Positions 36,694 to 45,455 of a DNA stretch of 64,000 nucleotides are shown here, piece by piece. A model generated the notes under the pieces. That model did no database searches, was not told where the DNA came from, and saw nothing but the letters and a program-made list of their open reading frames with translations. Numbering within the stretch: the first letter of the stretch is position 1; each line of letters starts with the position of its first letter. A program made the position numbers and the translations under genes. Origin of the DNA: an uncultured Flavobacteriales bacterium (GTDB lineage Bacteria; Bacteroidota; Bacteroidia; Flavobacteriales_F; PHOS-HE28); the NCBI GenBank assembly GCA_937872175.1, contig CALMPI010000017.1:62001-126000 (forward strand), given 5' to 3'.

Positions 36694-38727
36694 GCCGACG
36701 GGGGCGAAGAGGGGCCGCACCGGACCGCCATCCGCCGGGTCCACCCACAGTTCCGTGGCCGTGTCCGCACGGCCTTTCCAGCCCACCAGCCGGATGCCGC
36801 CCGCGGGGAGGGCCTGGACGCGCAGGGGGGCTCCGGCGAAGCCGGTGATGCCGTTCGCCCCGGGCGCCAGGGCGATCCCGTCCACCAGCAGCAGGCCCTC
36901 GCGCGCCTCGGGGGCATGCAGCACCACCTGATGAAGATCCGTCCCGGTGTGTCGGGCCAGGTCGCGCAGCACATGGCGCGAGCGCTGTAGGGCGTGGTCG
37001 CGCAGGCCGGCATGGCTCTCCTCCGGGGAGGGCATCACCATGCGTTCGTGCCACAGGGCATGGTCGGTGCGCATCAGATCGGCATGGGCATCGTAGAGGC
37101 TGTCGGCCAGTGCGGCCGCGGCGCGGGGCTCCAGCACGGTGGCGGCCAGGGTGGCCAGGCGCGCGAGCACCAGCGGCCGCAGTTCAGGATGGTCCAGCAA
37201 TGCGGACAGATAGGGCGCCGCAGGCAGCGGGGCCTCTGCGATGCGGTCCACGCTCGGGTCGTCCGGCGGTGCCCACAGGTCCATGTCGTACAGCACCCAG
37301 CGCCAGCGCCCGCCGGGCTGTGCAGGTCGCCAGCAGCGCATGTTGAGGTCGTGGTCGGCGCGTCCGGTCCACAGGTCGAAACAGGCCAGTTCCACCAGGC
37401 TCTCCACGTCGATCACCGCCTGCAGGCTGTCCAACGGCGCGCGCCGGGCGAGCAGGTCCAGGGCATGGTCATAAGGGGCGCGATCGCCTTTCACCACCCG
37501 TCCTTCAGGGCCTTCCACGATGTCCAGGTGCTCGGCCTCCGCGCGCGTCAGCAGGAAGTCCTCGTTCTTCGCCGGCAGCAGGCGGTAGGCGCCCTGGGGC
37601 TCGCCGTTCAGCGTGAGCGGTACGGGAACGCCGGGCTGCACCTCGAGCCTGTCGCCGGCGCGGTGCACGGCCACCTCGGCGAACAGGTTGCGGAGCAGGG
37701 CATGCGGCGTGGCGTCGGCGCGGAGCACCACGTTGCGCCAGGTGGTCGCTCCGGGCAGGGGCAGATGCGGCTCACCGTCCGACGTGCTGAGGTTGAAGGA
37801 GCGTTTGGGCAGGCTGCGCGACCCGGAGCCCGAGAGGCGCAGGCGGACGGCCGTTGCGGCGCTATCCGCCATTCCGGGCAGGACCACATGCGCGGGACGT
37901 ACCCAGGCCTCGCCGGTCCGGGTGTGGTTGGCCCGCTGGCCCGTGCTCAACAGTCCGCGCTCCGGATCGTGCAACTCGTCGGGGTCGATGCACAGCATCA
38001 CCCCCGCGCGGGGTCCTTCGTGGGCCACCCAGCGCTCGGCGCTGGGCAGCAGGTCGTTCCTCCAGGCCACGGCGCGCAGGGTGCGGCCCTTCGGCACGGT
38101 CACCGGTCCGGTGGCCACAGTGCCCTGTTCCGGCGTCGGCGGGCTGCCGTCCAGCGTGTAGCGCACGGTGCAGCCGGTACAGGCGACGAGTCGCACTCCA
38201 TCCGTGCCGGCTTCGGCCACCGGGGCCGGGGCGCGGCCCTGGATCACCGGGTCGGTGTGGTTGGGGGCACCGGGGCCGGGCACGGGCAGGTAGCTCCACG
38301 TACCGGACCCGTCCGGCAGGCGGCCGATGGATATGCCGGGGGGGACCGCCGGCCAGCTGAAGGCGTCGAGCAGGCGGCTTCCACCGGAACCGAAGAGCAG
38401 CAGATCGCCGCCGGAAGCGGGCAGGTGCAGCAGGGGGGGATCGTGTGGGGACGTGGCCCCGCGGGAGCCCTGCACGCGCACCACGCGCCGTTCGCCCGGC
38501 GCAAGCAGGGGCTGTGGGGGCAGGGTGCTGCGATATCCGCCCCGCACCAGCTGAAGCCCGGTCAGGTCCACCGGCCGCGCTCCGGCATTGAAGAGCTCCA
38601 CCCAGCCGGAGTCCCGCGGGTGCACCATGGGGCACAGTTCGTTGATGCGCACCTGCTGGCCCCTGGCGTGGGAAGTGGCCATGAACGCCAACAGCACGAG
38701 CACGGGGGTGGCGCACCGGCGGGACAT
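36670..38727 (-). CDS. Secreted CotH-kinase-like protein with lamin-tail domain
   Basis: 685 residues. After a signal peptide (MSRRCATPVLVLLAFMATSHA) come a lamin-tail domain (VRINELCP, GWVELFNAGARPVDLTGLQL), an Fn3-associated/chitobiase-like segment (VRYTLDGSPPT) and a CotH-like kinase region (GAYRLLPAKNEDFL, DHDLNMRCWRPAQ, WVLYDMDLWA). CotH proteins are atypical kinases that can phosphorylate secreted proteins. No T9SS tail is seen. The start is fixed by a CACCTTTG box 4 nt upstream. The gene overlaps the end of purQ tail to tail. Confidence 0.75.
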   Translation of the reverse strand: MSRRCATPVLVLLAFMATSHARGQQVRINELCPMVHPRDSGWVELFNAGARPVDLTGLQLVRGGYRSTLPPQPLLAPGERRVVRVQGSRGATSPHDPPLLHLPASGGDLLLFGSGGSRLLDAFSWPAVPPGISIGRLPDGSGTWSYLPVPGPGAPNHTDPVIQGRAPAPVAEAGTDGVRLVACTGCTVRYTLDGSPPTPEQGTVATGPVTVPKGRTLRAVAWRNDLLPSAERWVAHEGPRAGVMLCIDPDELHDPERGLLSTGQRANHTRTGEAWVRPAHVVLPGMADSAATAVRLRLSGSGSRSLPKRSFNLSTSDGEPHLPLPGATTWRNVVLRADATPHALLRNLFAEVAVHRAGDRLEVQPGVPVPLTLNGEPQGAYRLLPAKNEDFLLTRAEAEHLDIVEGPEGRVVKGDRAPYDHALDLLARRAPLDSLQAVIDVESLVELACFDLWTGRADHDLNMRCWRPAQPGGRWRWVLYDMDLWAPPDDPSVDRIAEAPLPAAPYLSALLDHPELRPLVLARLATLAATVLEPRAAAALADSLYDAHADLMRTDHALWHERMVMPSPEESHAGLRDHALQRSRHVLRDLARHTGTDLHQVVLHAPEAREGLLLVDGIALAPGANGITGFAGAPLRVQALPAGGIRLVGWKGRADTATELWVDPADGGPVRPLFAPVGSGGNGLQ

Positions 38728-38731
38728 GCCC

Positions 38732-38739
38732 CAAAGGTG
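38732..38739 (-). promoter_or_regulatory. -7 box (CACCTTTG), 4 nt before ATG
   Basis: One mismatch to TAnnTTTG on the minus strand; predicts a leaderless mRNA for the CotH-like gene. Confidence 0.5.
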
Positions 38740-38823
38740 GGAACGCCGCGGATGTGTCCGCCGGGGGACCGAAGGTGGAGCGACGAACGGCTGATCCGCC
38801 GCCCATGGCCGCTGTGGTCTGCT

Positions 38824-38831
38824 TACCTTGG
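38824..38831 (+). promoter_or_regulatory. -7 box (TACCTTGG)
   Basis: One mismatch to TAnnTTTG, 24 nt before ATG 38856. Confidence 0.45.
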
Positions 38832-38855
38832 CGCACCTCAATCCGAACCGCGACC

Positions 38856-40247
38856 ATGCGCCATTCGACCCTTCTGCTCCTGACCGGCCTCTCGCTGAGC
38901 GCCATGGGCCAGGGCACCATCACCAACGTGCAGATCACGCCCAATCCGATCACCGAGTGCACGTTCATGAACGTGACCGTGATCGGCACCATCCCGGGCA
39001 ACGCCCAGGTGACGGGGTTCACGCCCGGGCAGACCGGCAACACGATCACGATCGTGATGAACGCCTCGGGCACCGGCGGGGGCACGGGATCGTTCAACCA
39101 GCCCCTGCCCCCATTGGGGCCGTACCCGGCGGGCACGTATACCATCCAGGTGTCACTGGACCTCAACGGCACGGTGGTGGACACCGAGACGCTGCAGCGC
39201 ACCGTGCAACCCGGCGTGAACCCGGATGCGGGCATCGATGCCTCGGTGTTCGGCGTGTGCGATACGGACCCGAACTTCCTGCTCATCAACGAGCTGGGCG
39301 GATCGCCCGATCCGGGCGGGGTGTGGACCAACCCGCTGAACCAGCCGCACAACGGCAACTTCAACCCGGGCACCGATCCCGGCGGGTTCTACCTGTACAC
39401 CATCGAGGCCCTTGCACCGTGCAGCACCGTGCAGAGCAGCGTGTACATCGAGTATGCGCCGAACGGCGATCCCGGTGACGATGGCGCGGTGACCGTGTGC
39501 GTGACCGGAGCCCCGGTGGACCTGTTCGCCAACCTGCAGGGCACACCGCAGACCGGCGGGACGTGGAGCGGACCCAGCCCGGTGGTGAACGGCCAGTACG
39601 ACCCGGCCACCATGACCCCTGGCGCGTACGTGTACACCGTGCCGGGCATCGGCAACTGCGGCGACCCCTCGGCCACCGTCACGGTCACCGAGGCCAACCT
39701 GCCCAACGCGGGCACCGCCGTGCCCATCACCGCCTGTGAAACGGACACCAGCATGACCCTGAGCGCCGGGCTCACCGGCAACCCGCTGCAGACCGGAGTG
39801 TGGCTCGATCCGCAGGGCTTCCCGCTCGGTGCCTACAACGTGGTCATCAACCCGTCCATCTATGGCGCGGGCAACTTCACGTTCCGCTATGTGGCCATCA
39901 ACACCTTCTGCCCGAACGACACCACGAGCGTTCCGGTGACCTTGCTGGCGGCCCCGTGCGACATCAGCGTGCAGGAGAACGCCGCCGGGGTGACGCGCTT
40001 CACGGTGATGCCGAACCCGGCCCGCGACCGTGCGACCATTGAAGTGGCCCTCACCGCCGGCCTGGGCAGCGTGCAGTTGGAGCTGCTGGGCACCGATGGC
40101 CGCCTTGCACGCCGTGACCGCTTGTCGGGTAGCGGCCGTACGGACCTGCGCCATGAGCTGGACCTCTCGGGCCTGGAGGCCGGGGCCTACCTGCTGCGCC
40201 TCATCACCGATCGCGGCAGCGTGTCGCGCACCCTGGTGGTGGAGTAG
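38856..40247 (+). CDS. T9SS type A sorted protein with GGTW modules
   Basis: 463 residues. The signal peptide (MRHSTLLLLTGLSLSAMG) is followed by a beta-sandwich start (ITNVQITPNPITECTFMNV). Three Cys-GGTW-type modules follow (PGGVWTNP, GGTWSGPSPVV, QTGVWLDPQ) like those in the giant adhesin at 18742. The type A sorting domain (VMPNPARDRATIEV) ends SRTLVVE. A surface or released protein of unknown ligand. A strong bidirectional hairpin follows the gene. Confidence 0.8.
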   Translation: MRHSTLLLLTGLSLSAMGQGTITNVQITPNPITECTFMNVTVIGTIPGNAQVTGFTPGQTGNTITIVMNASGTGGGTGSFNQPLPPLGPYPAGTYTIQVSLDLNGTVVDTETLQRTVQPGVNPDAGIDASVFGVCDTDPNFLLINELGGSPDPGGVWTNPLNQPHNGNFNPGTDPGGFYLYTIEALAPCSTVQSSVYIEYAPNGDPGDDGAVTVCVTGAPVDLFANLQGTPQTGGTWSGPSPVVNGQYDPATMTPGAYVYTVPGIGNCGDPSATVTVTEANLPNAGTAVPITACETDTSMTLSAGLTGNPLQTGVWLDPQGFPLGAYNVVINPSIYGAGNFTFRYVAINTFCPNDTTSVPVTLLAAPCDISVQENAAGVTRFTVMPNPARDRATIEVALTAGLGSVQLELLGTDGRLARRDRLSGSGRTDLRHELDLSGLEAGAYLLRLITDRGSVSRTLVVE

Positions 40248-40267
40248 GCAGCGACGCCATCGAGCCT

Positions 40268-40303
40268 CGCGGGGCGGCGCATCGACCGATGCGCCGCCCC
40301 GCG
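40268..40303. terminator. Bidirectional terminator hairpin
   Basis: A 16-bp perfect stem (40268-40283 with 40288-40303) with a 4-nt loop sits between convergent genes. The plus strand continues into TTT. Confidence 0.7.
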
Positions 40304-40307
40304 CGTT

Positions 40308-40451
40308 TCACAGGGCATTGCGCGTCACCCAGTAGCGCCAGGCCACCAGCAGCTTCTGTGCCTTGCTGAGGCGGGTGAGGTCCTTGTCCCACAGCGTGGG
40401 CAGCACCGCCTTGTTCAGGCGGGCCAGCAGGCGGAAGGCGGCGCGTCGCAT
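40308..40451 (-). CDS. Conserved small basic protein, 47 residues
   Basis: Starts MRRAAFRLLARLNKAVLPTL and ends WRYWVTRNAL. The pattern (basic N-terminus, ARLNK, LPTL, and a W-x(5)-T-R-N-A-L end) recalls a roughly 50-residue Flavobacteriales protein that is sometimes misannotated; I cannot name a function. The start is 6 nt after the CDF transporter stop, so the two form an operon. Codon use matches neighbours. Confidence 0.55.
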   Translation of the reverse strand: MRRAAFRLLARLNKAVLPTLWDKDLTRLSKAQKLLVAWRYWVTRNAL

Positions 40452-40457
40452 ACCGGA

Positions 40458-41378
40458 TCAGGAGCAGTTGGTGCCGCAATCCTCGCCCTCCCACTCCAGT
40501 TCGATGGTGGCATGGTGGATGCCGAGCGCGCGCAACACCTCCCGGGCGCGGCACTTGATGTCGAGGGCCTCCCGGTGCTCCACATCGGCCACGACGAGAT
40601 GGACCGTGTGGACCACGAAACTGCCATCCAGGCTCCAGGTGTGCTGGTCGTGCAGGTCGCGCACATGGGGGATCGTCAGCAGGCGTTCGCGCACGGCGGC
40701 CAGGTCGATGCCCTCGGGCACATGCTGCATCAGGATGGCGGTGCCGCGCCGCAGGGTGCCCACGGCGTTGAACAGGATGTAGCCGCTGATGCCCACGCTC
40801 AACAGCGGGTCCAGCACCACCCAGCCGGTGAAGTGGATCAGCACGGCGCCGACCAGCACGGCGGCCCAGCCCAGCACATCCTCCAGCAGATGCAGGTAGG
40901 CCCCGCGTTCATTGAGGGTGGAGCCCGCGTGCAGGCGCCAGGCGGCCAGCCCGTTCATGGCCAGCCCGAAAAGGGCGATGCCCATCATGCCCGTGGTGTG
41001 CGGGGCTTCCGGGTGCAGGACCTTGGGCACGCTCACCACCAGCATGCCCACCGCCCCGGCGATGAGGACCAAACTGGTGAGCCAGCCTCCCAGCATGCTG
41101 AAGCGGCCATAGCCGTAGCTGTACTGTGCATCGCGGCCCTTCAACGCCACGCGTTGCAGGTACCACGCGGTGCCCAGCACCAGGCAGTCACCCGCGTCGT
41201 GCAGCGCATCGGTGAGCACGGCGATGCTGCCCGTCCACCAGCCGCCGGCCACCTCCACCAAGGTGAAGGCCAGGTTGATGAGGAAGGCCATGCGCAAGGC
41301 CCGCGCCCCGTCCGCGTGAACATGGCCGTGCGGGTGCGCATGGTCATGATGCGTGTGGCCGGCGTGCGCATGTCCCAC
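40458..41378 (-). CDS. CDF-family zinc/cation efflux transporter
   Basis: 306 residues with a GTG start. The N-terminus is His-rich (GHAHAGHTHHDHAHPHGHVH), followed by six membrane segments. The metal site is in TM2 (LTDALHDAGD) and in TM5 near LHLLEDVLGWAAVL, and a cytoplasmic C-terminal domain has LHDQHTWSLDG. It is the CzcD/ZitB type that exports Zn or Co in exchange for protons. There is no in-frame ATG upstream of the His-rich part. The GTG lies 4 nt after a TACCTTTC box, the same geometry as the divergent gene at 41472. Confidence 0.88.
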   Translation of the reverse strand: MGHAHAGHTHHDHAHPHGHVHADGARALRMAFLINLAFTLVEVAGGWWTGSIAVLTDALHDAGDCLVLGTAWYLQRVALKGRDAQYSYGYGRFSMLGGWLTSLVLIAGAVGMLVVSVPKVLHPEAPHTTGMMGIALFGLAMNGLAAWRLHAGSTLNERGAYLHLLEDVLGWAAVLVGAVLIHFTGWVVLDPLLSVGISGYILFNAVGTLRRGTAILMQHVPEGIDLAAVRERLLTIPHVRDLHDQHTWSLDGSFVVHTVHLVVADVEHREALDIKCRAREVLRALGIHHATIELEWEGEDCGTNCS

Positions 41379-41382
41379 GGTG

Positions 41383-41390
41383 GAAAGGTA
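41383..41390 (-). promoter_or_regulatory. -7 box (TACCTTTC), 4 nt before GTG start
   Basis: One mismatch to TAnnTTTG. It decides the non-ATG start of the CDF transporter. Confidence 0.55.
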
Positions 41391-41459
41391 GGGCGCGTGC
41401 CAGGCTCGTTCCGGAGGAGCGACCAGGGGTGGGCGGCTCCGTTCCCCACGCCGCCCTCC

Positions 41460-41467
41460 TACCTTTC
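41460..41467 (+). promoter_or_regulatory. -7 box (TACCTTTC), 4 nt before ATG
   Basis: Identical 8-mer and gap to the divergent promoter at 41383. Confidence 0.55.
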
Positions 41468-41471
41468 GGCC

Positions 41472-41939
41472 ATGTCCACACCTGCCGTCCCCGCGTCGCG
41501 CACCTTCGGTCAGAAGGTGGGGCGCTTCACGATCCGGTTGCTGCTCCTGGCCCTGGCCGTGCTGCTGGCCTGGCTGCTGTTCATCTACTTCGCGGTGTAC
41601 AGTGAGGGCAGCCGCAGCGGCATGGTCATCAAGCTCAGCAAGCGGGGCGTGGTCTTCAAGACCTGGGAGGGGCAGTTGAACATGCAGAGCTTCGGGGCGA
41701 TGGACCCCTCCGGTGCATCGCTCAATGAGGTGTTCAACTTCAGCGTGCAGAAGGGCGATGGTGTGCTCTACCGCGAGCTGGAGGAGGCCAGCCTGAGCGG
41801 CGAGCGCGTGAACCTGCACTACGTGGAGCGCTATGCCAGGCTGCCGTGGCGGGGCGAGACGACCTACTTCGTGACGCGGGTGGAGCGCAACGGCGCGCCG
41901 GCGGCCTCGGACCTGGACAAGTCGCCCGTGGGGCACTGA
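41472..41939 (+). CDS. Conserved single-pass membrane protein
   Basis: 155 residues. One membrane segment (about 20-43) is followed by YSEGSRSGMVIKLSKRGVVF and KTWEGQLNMQSFG. This is a widespread Bacteroidota family, sometimes wrongly called 6-phosphogluconate dehydrogenase; its role is unknown. The TGA stop abuts the dnaG stop on the other strand with no gap. Confidence 0.7.
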   Translation: MSTPAVPASRTFGQKVGRFTIRLLLLALAVLLAWLLFIYFAVYSEGSRSGMVIKLSKRGVVFKTWEGQLNMQSFGAMDPSGASLNEVFNFSVQKGDGVLYRELEEASLSGERVNLHYVERYARLPWRGETTYFVTRVERNGAPAASDLDKSPVGH

Positions 41940-43889
41940 TCAGCCCACCACCACACGGCCGGTCTTCCGGGAGAGGGCCACTTTGGCGGTGTTGAGGCGC
42001 ATTTTCTCGCGGAGGATGCCGGCCTGCTCCTCGGCCTCCTCGGCGGTGCGCAGACGATCATCGAGATCTTCCAGCATGCGGTCCAGGCGGCGTTCGCGCA
42101 GGATGTCGATGCCCTCCTCCAGCGCGTCCAGCAGCTTGTCGCGCTCGTGGGTGGTGTGGATGCGGTGGCGCTCCTTCCAGTTGGGGCTCAGCAGATGGCG
42201 CTCGGTGAGCAGGTCGATGGCCAGGTCGCGCCAGCCGGGCTGCTCATGGCCGGCATAGCGGGCGGCGTCCACCGCCTGGCCCAGGTTGCTGGCGTGGCGG
42301 TAGTCCAGGTAGATCTCCTTGAAGAGCGGTTCGTCGAACAGGATGTCGTCCAGTGCCAGCAGCTCGAACATGAGCTCGGCCACGCTGGTCTCCCCTTCGC
42401 TGGTGCTGCCATCCTCGTTCTGGAAGGGCACCAGAAGCCGCTCGTGCCCGTAGTTGAGCAGCATGCGGAGCAGGTCGCGCTCCTGGGCGTTGGTGCCTTT
42501 GATCGGCGCGGGTGGCGGCTGGGGCGGCTGCAGTTCGGGCGCCATGGACTCGGGCGCATCGCCGGCGCCCTGCTGCTTGCGGTAGGCGCGGCGCAGCACC
42601 TTGTTCAGCTCGCTGATCAGGGCCTGTTCGCTCACCTCCAGCAGGCGACCGCATTGCTGGATGTACAGTTGGCGCAGCACCTGGTCGGGGATGCGGGCGA
42701 TGCTCTCCACGATGTCGTGGATGGCGGCGGCCTTGAGCACGGGATCGCCACCGGTGTCGCGCACCAGCAGCTCGGTCTTGAAGGCCAGGAAATCCTTGGC
42801 GCTGTCGCGCAGGAAGGCCTCCACCTCGCCGCTCGGGCGGCTGCGCGCGAAGCTGTCGGGGTCCTCCCCGTCGGGGAAGAGCACCACCTTCACCCCCAGG
42901 CCCTCGGCCAGGATGAGGTCGATGCCGCGCAGGCTGGCCTTGATGCCGGCGGGGTCGCCATCGTACAGGATGGTGACCTGCCGGGCGTAGCGCTTGATCA
43001 GCCGCACCTGGTCCTCGGTGAGGCTGGTGCCGCTGCTGGCCACTACGTTGTGGATGCCGGCCTGGTGCAGGCTGATCACATCGGTGTAGCCCTCCACCAG
43101 CAGGCAGGTGCCGCTGTCGGCGATGGCCTTCTTGGCGAAGTGGATGCCGTAGAGCGAGCGGCTCTTGATGTAGAGGGTGCTCTCCGGGCTGTTGAAGTAC
43201 TTGGGCAGCTTCTTGTCGCTGCGCAGGGTGCGGGCGCCGAAGGCGATCACCTGCCCACCGAGCCCATGCACGGGGAAGGTGACGCGGCCGGCGAAGAAGT
43301 CCCACGCGGTGCCGTCCTCGCGGCGCTTGATCCATCCGGCCTTCTCCAGCAGCTCGGGGTCGAAGCCCTGGGCCTGGGCGGCGGTGGCGAAGGCGGCGCC
43401 CTGCTCGGGCACGTAGCCCAGCTGGAAGGTGCGGATCACCTCGTCGCGGAAGCCGCGTTCGCGGAAGTAGGCCAGGCCGATGCGGCGGCCCTCATCGGTG
43501 TCCCACAATTGCGCCACGCTCCAGTCGGTGGCGAAGCGCTGGATGGCGGCCAGGCTCTCGCGTTCGCTGTGCTCCAGCTGCTGTTCGGGCGTGGCCTCGG
43601 CCTCGGGAAGGTCGACGTTGTAGCGTTTGGCCAGCCAGCGGATGGCCTCCACGTAGCTGAGGTGCTCGTGCTTCTGGAGGAAGGTGATGGCATCGCCGGC
43701 CTCGCCGCAGCCGAAGCACTTGAAGATGCCCAACGCCGGGCTGACGTTGAAGCTGGGCGTCTTCTCGTTGTGGAAGGGGCACAGGCCCAGGTAGCGGGGC
43801 CCCTTGCGCTTCAGGGCCACGAAGTCGCCCACGACCTCCTCGACGCGGACGGCGTCCTTGACGCGTTGGATGGCATCGGGGGCGATCAC
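41940..43889 (-). CDS. dnaG: DNA primase
   Basis: 649 residues. The N-terminal zinc-binding domain (GLCPFHNEKTPSFNV, KCFGCGEAGD) is followed by the TOPRIM catalytic core (LLVEGYTDVISLHQAG, VTILYDGDPAGIKA) and a C-terminal helicase-interaction region. It makes RNA primers at the replication fork. The TACCTTCG -7 box lies 27 nt upstream. Length is normal for the family. Confidence 0.96.
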   Translation of the reverse strand: MIAPDAIQRVKDAVRVEEVVGDFVALKRKGPRYLGLCPFHNEKTPSFNVSPALGIFKCFGCGEAGDAITFLQKHEHLSYVEAIRWLAKRYNVDLPEAEATPEQQLEHSERESLAAIQRFATDWSVAQLWDTDEGRRIGLAYFRERGFRDEVIRTFQLGYVPEQGAAFATAAQAQGFDPELLEKAGWIKRREDGTAWDFFAGRVTFPVHGLGGQVIAFGARTLRSDKKLPKYFNSPESTLYIKSRSLYGIHFAKKAIADSGTCLLVEGYTDVISLHQAGIHNVVASSGTSLTEDQVRLIKRYARQVTILYDGDPAGIKASLRGIDLILAEGLGVKVVLFPDGEDPDSFARSRPSGEVEAFLRDSAKDFLAFKTELLVRDTGGDPVLKAAAIHDIVESIARIPDQVLRQLYIQQCGRLLEVSEQALISELNKVLRRAYRKQQGAGDAPESMAPELQPPQPPPAPIKGTNAQERDLLRMLLNYGHERLLVPFQNEDGSTSEGETSVAELMFELLALDDILFDEPLFKEIYLDYRHASNLGQAVDAARYAGHEQPGWRDLAIDLLTERHLLSPNWKERHRIHTTHERDKLLDALEEGIDILRERRLDRMLEDLDDRLRTAEEAEEQAGILREKMRLNTAKVALSRKTGRVVVG

Positions 43890-43916
43890 GGGGCGGCCCG
43901 CGCGTTCAGCGGGGAT

Positions 43917-43924
43917 CGAAGGTA
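43917..43924 (-). promoter_or_regulatory. -7 box (TACCTTCG) for dnaG
   Basis: One mismatch to TAnnTTTG on the minus strand. Confidence 0.5.
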
Positions 43925-43943
43925 CGGAGCGGGTGCACGACGG

Positions 43944-44390
43944 TCACCGTTCGGCGGTCACCGTGCCGGTGCTGTCGTACACCACGGTCTTGATGAGGGC
44001 CCCCGCCTCGTCGTGGAAGCGCCATTCGCCCACGGGGGTGCCCTTGTGATGCTCGCCCTGGTAGCGCACCGATCCGTTGGGGTGGAAGACCACCACGGGT
44101 CCCTGGGCCTTGCCGTCCCGGTATTCCGTCTGGCTCAACAGGCGGCCCTGGGGGGTGAAGCTGCGCCAGATGCCCTGGCGTTGCCCGTCGCGCAGCACAC
44201 CGCGCAGGGTGGTGCCGTCCGGCAGCTGCTGCACCTGGGGGCCGTTGAGCGTGTCGCGGGGGAGGCCGGCGGGGGTCGTCACCTCGTTGGCGGCCGGAGC
44301 GGGAGCGGGGCTGCCGCAGCCGGGTGCAAGCGCAAGGACCGAGAGGGCGGCGGCGAAGGGGAGGGATCGGAGGCGCATCGGGCGGATCAT
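43944..44390 (-). CDS. Lipoprotein with MORN-like repeats (YwqK-type)
   Basis: 148 residues. A lipoprotein signal ends in LAPGCGS, followed by MORN-like repeats (DGQRQGIWRSFTPQGRLL, DGKAQGPVVVFHPNGSV, KGTPVGEWRFHDEAG). Such proteins are often labelled YwqK-family antitoxins, but the lipobox argues for an envelope role. The ATG overlaps the stop of the polyprenyl synthase gene (ATGA), so the two are translated together. An internal ATG (MRLRSLPF) is an alternative start. Confidence 0.7.
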   Translation of the reverse strand: MIRPMRLRSLPFAAALSVLALAPGCGSPAPAPAANEVTTPAGLPRDTLNGPQVQQLPDGTTLRGVLRDGQRQGIWRSFTPQGRLLSQTEYRDGKAQGPVVVFHPNGSVRYQGEHHKGTPVGEWRFHDEAGALIKTVVYDSTGTVTAER

Positions 44391-45373
44391 TTCTCGCGGT
44401 CCACGGTGAGCTGCACGAGCCCTTCGAGGGCGCGGCGTGCGGGGGTGTCGGTGAAGGTGTGCAGCACGGCCAGGGCCTGGTCGCGGTGTTCCAGCATGCG
44501 GTGGCGGGCATGGTCCACGCCTCCGGCCTCCACCACCCGGCGCACCAGGCGGTCCACGGCGGCGGGGTCCTGCTGGCGGGCCTTCACGGTGCGCACCATC
44601 CAGCGCCGCTCATCGGCGGACACCTGACGGAGGGCGTGGATCAGGGGCAGGGTGAGCTTGCGCTCCTTGATGTCGAGCCCGGTGGGCTTGCCGGTGCGCG
44701 CGCTGCCCTGGCCACCGATGGGGTAGTCGAAGAGGTCGTCCTTGATCTGGAACGCGATGCCGGCCAGTTCGCCGAAGCGGCGCATGCGCTCCACCTCCTC
44801 GGCGGTGGCGCCAGCGGCCGCGGCCCCGCTGGCGCAGCAGGCGGCGATGAGGCTCGCGGTCTTCTGGCGGATGATGTCGAAGTAGACCTCCTCGCTGAAG
44901 TTGAGCGAGCGGGCCTTCTCCAGCTGCAGCAGCTCGCCCTCGCTGATCTCGCGCACGGCGCGGCTCACGATGCGCAGCAGCTCGAACTGGCCCTTGTCGA
45001 CGGCGAGCAACAGGCCGCGGCTCAAGAGGTAGTCGCCCACCAGCACGGCGATCTTGTTCTTCCACAGGGCGTTGATGCTGAAGAAGCCGCGGCGCAGCGG
45101 GCTGCCGTCGACCACATCGTCGTGCACCAGGGTGGCGGTGTGCAACAGTTCGATGAGGCTGGCGGCCACGAAGCCGTCGTCGTTCACCGGGCCGAAGTGG
45201 CGGGCGCTGAGCAGGGTGAACATGGGCCGCATCTGCTTGCCCTTGCGCTTCACGATGTAGTGCATCACCCGGTCCAGCAGCGCGACGCGGCTGCGCATGG
45301 CCTCGCGGAAGCGGCCTTCGAACACGCGCATCTCCTCCGCGATCGGTCGCTGGATCTCCTCGAGGCTGGGCAT
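44387..45373 (-). CDS. Polyprenyl diphosphate synthase
   Basis: 328 residues. Both aspartate-rich motifs are present (FARM LVHDDVVDGSPLRR, SARM QIKDDLFDYPIGG), with GKQMRPMFTLLSA near the start. This is a trans-type long-chain prenyl synthase, probably supplying the menaquinone side chain. IspD of the MEP pathway is encoded 3.4 kb away. The start MPSLEEIQRPI fits the family; an ATCTTTG box lies 18 nt upstream. Confidence 0.92.
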   Translation of the reverse strand: MPSLEEIQRPIAEEMRVFEGRFREAMRSRVALLDRVMHYIVKRKGKQMRPMFTLLSARHFGPVNDDGFVAASLIELLHTATLVHDDVVDGSPLRRGFFSINALWKNKIAVLVGDYLLSRGLLLAVDKGQFELLRIVSRAVREISEGELLQLEKARSLNFSEEVYFDIIRQKTASLIAACCASGAAAAGATAEEVERMRRFGELAGIAFQIKDDLFDYPIGGQGSARTGKPTGLDIKERKLTLPLIHALRQVSADERRWMVRTVKARQQDPAAVDRLVRRVVEAGGVDHARHRMLEHRDQALAVLHTFTDTPARRALEGLVQLTVDREK

Positions 45374-45391
45374 GTTCCGGGGGCGGGGTGG

Positions 45392-45399
45392 CAAAGATG
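45392..45399 (-). promoter_or_regulatory. -7 box (CATCTTTG) for polyprenyl synthase operon
   Basis: One mismatch to TAnnTTTG. Confidence 0.45.
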
Positions 45400-45441
45400 C
45401 GCATGGACCGGGCGGTGGCCGCGCGGATCGGTGCGGCGCCT

Positions 45442-45449
45442 TACATTCG
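45442..45449 (+). promoter_or_regulatory. -7 box (TACATTCG), 6 nt before ATG
   Basis: One mismatch to TAnnTTTG; predicts a leaderless or near-leaderless mRNA. Confidence 0.5.
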
Positions 45450-45455
45450 TGGGGC

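Noticed and set aside
42147-44627. Long open frame opposite dnaG
   Set aside because: dnaG has all expected motifs; the opposite frame is low-complexity Ala/Gly/Val and crosses several gene borders.
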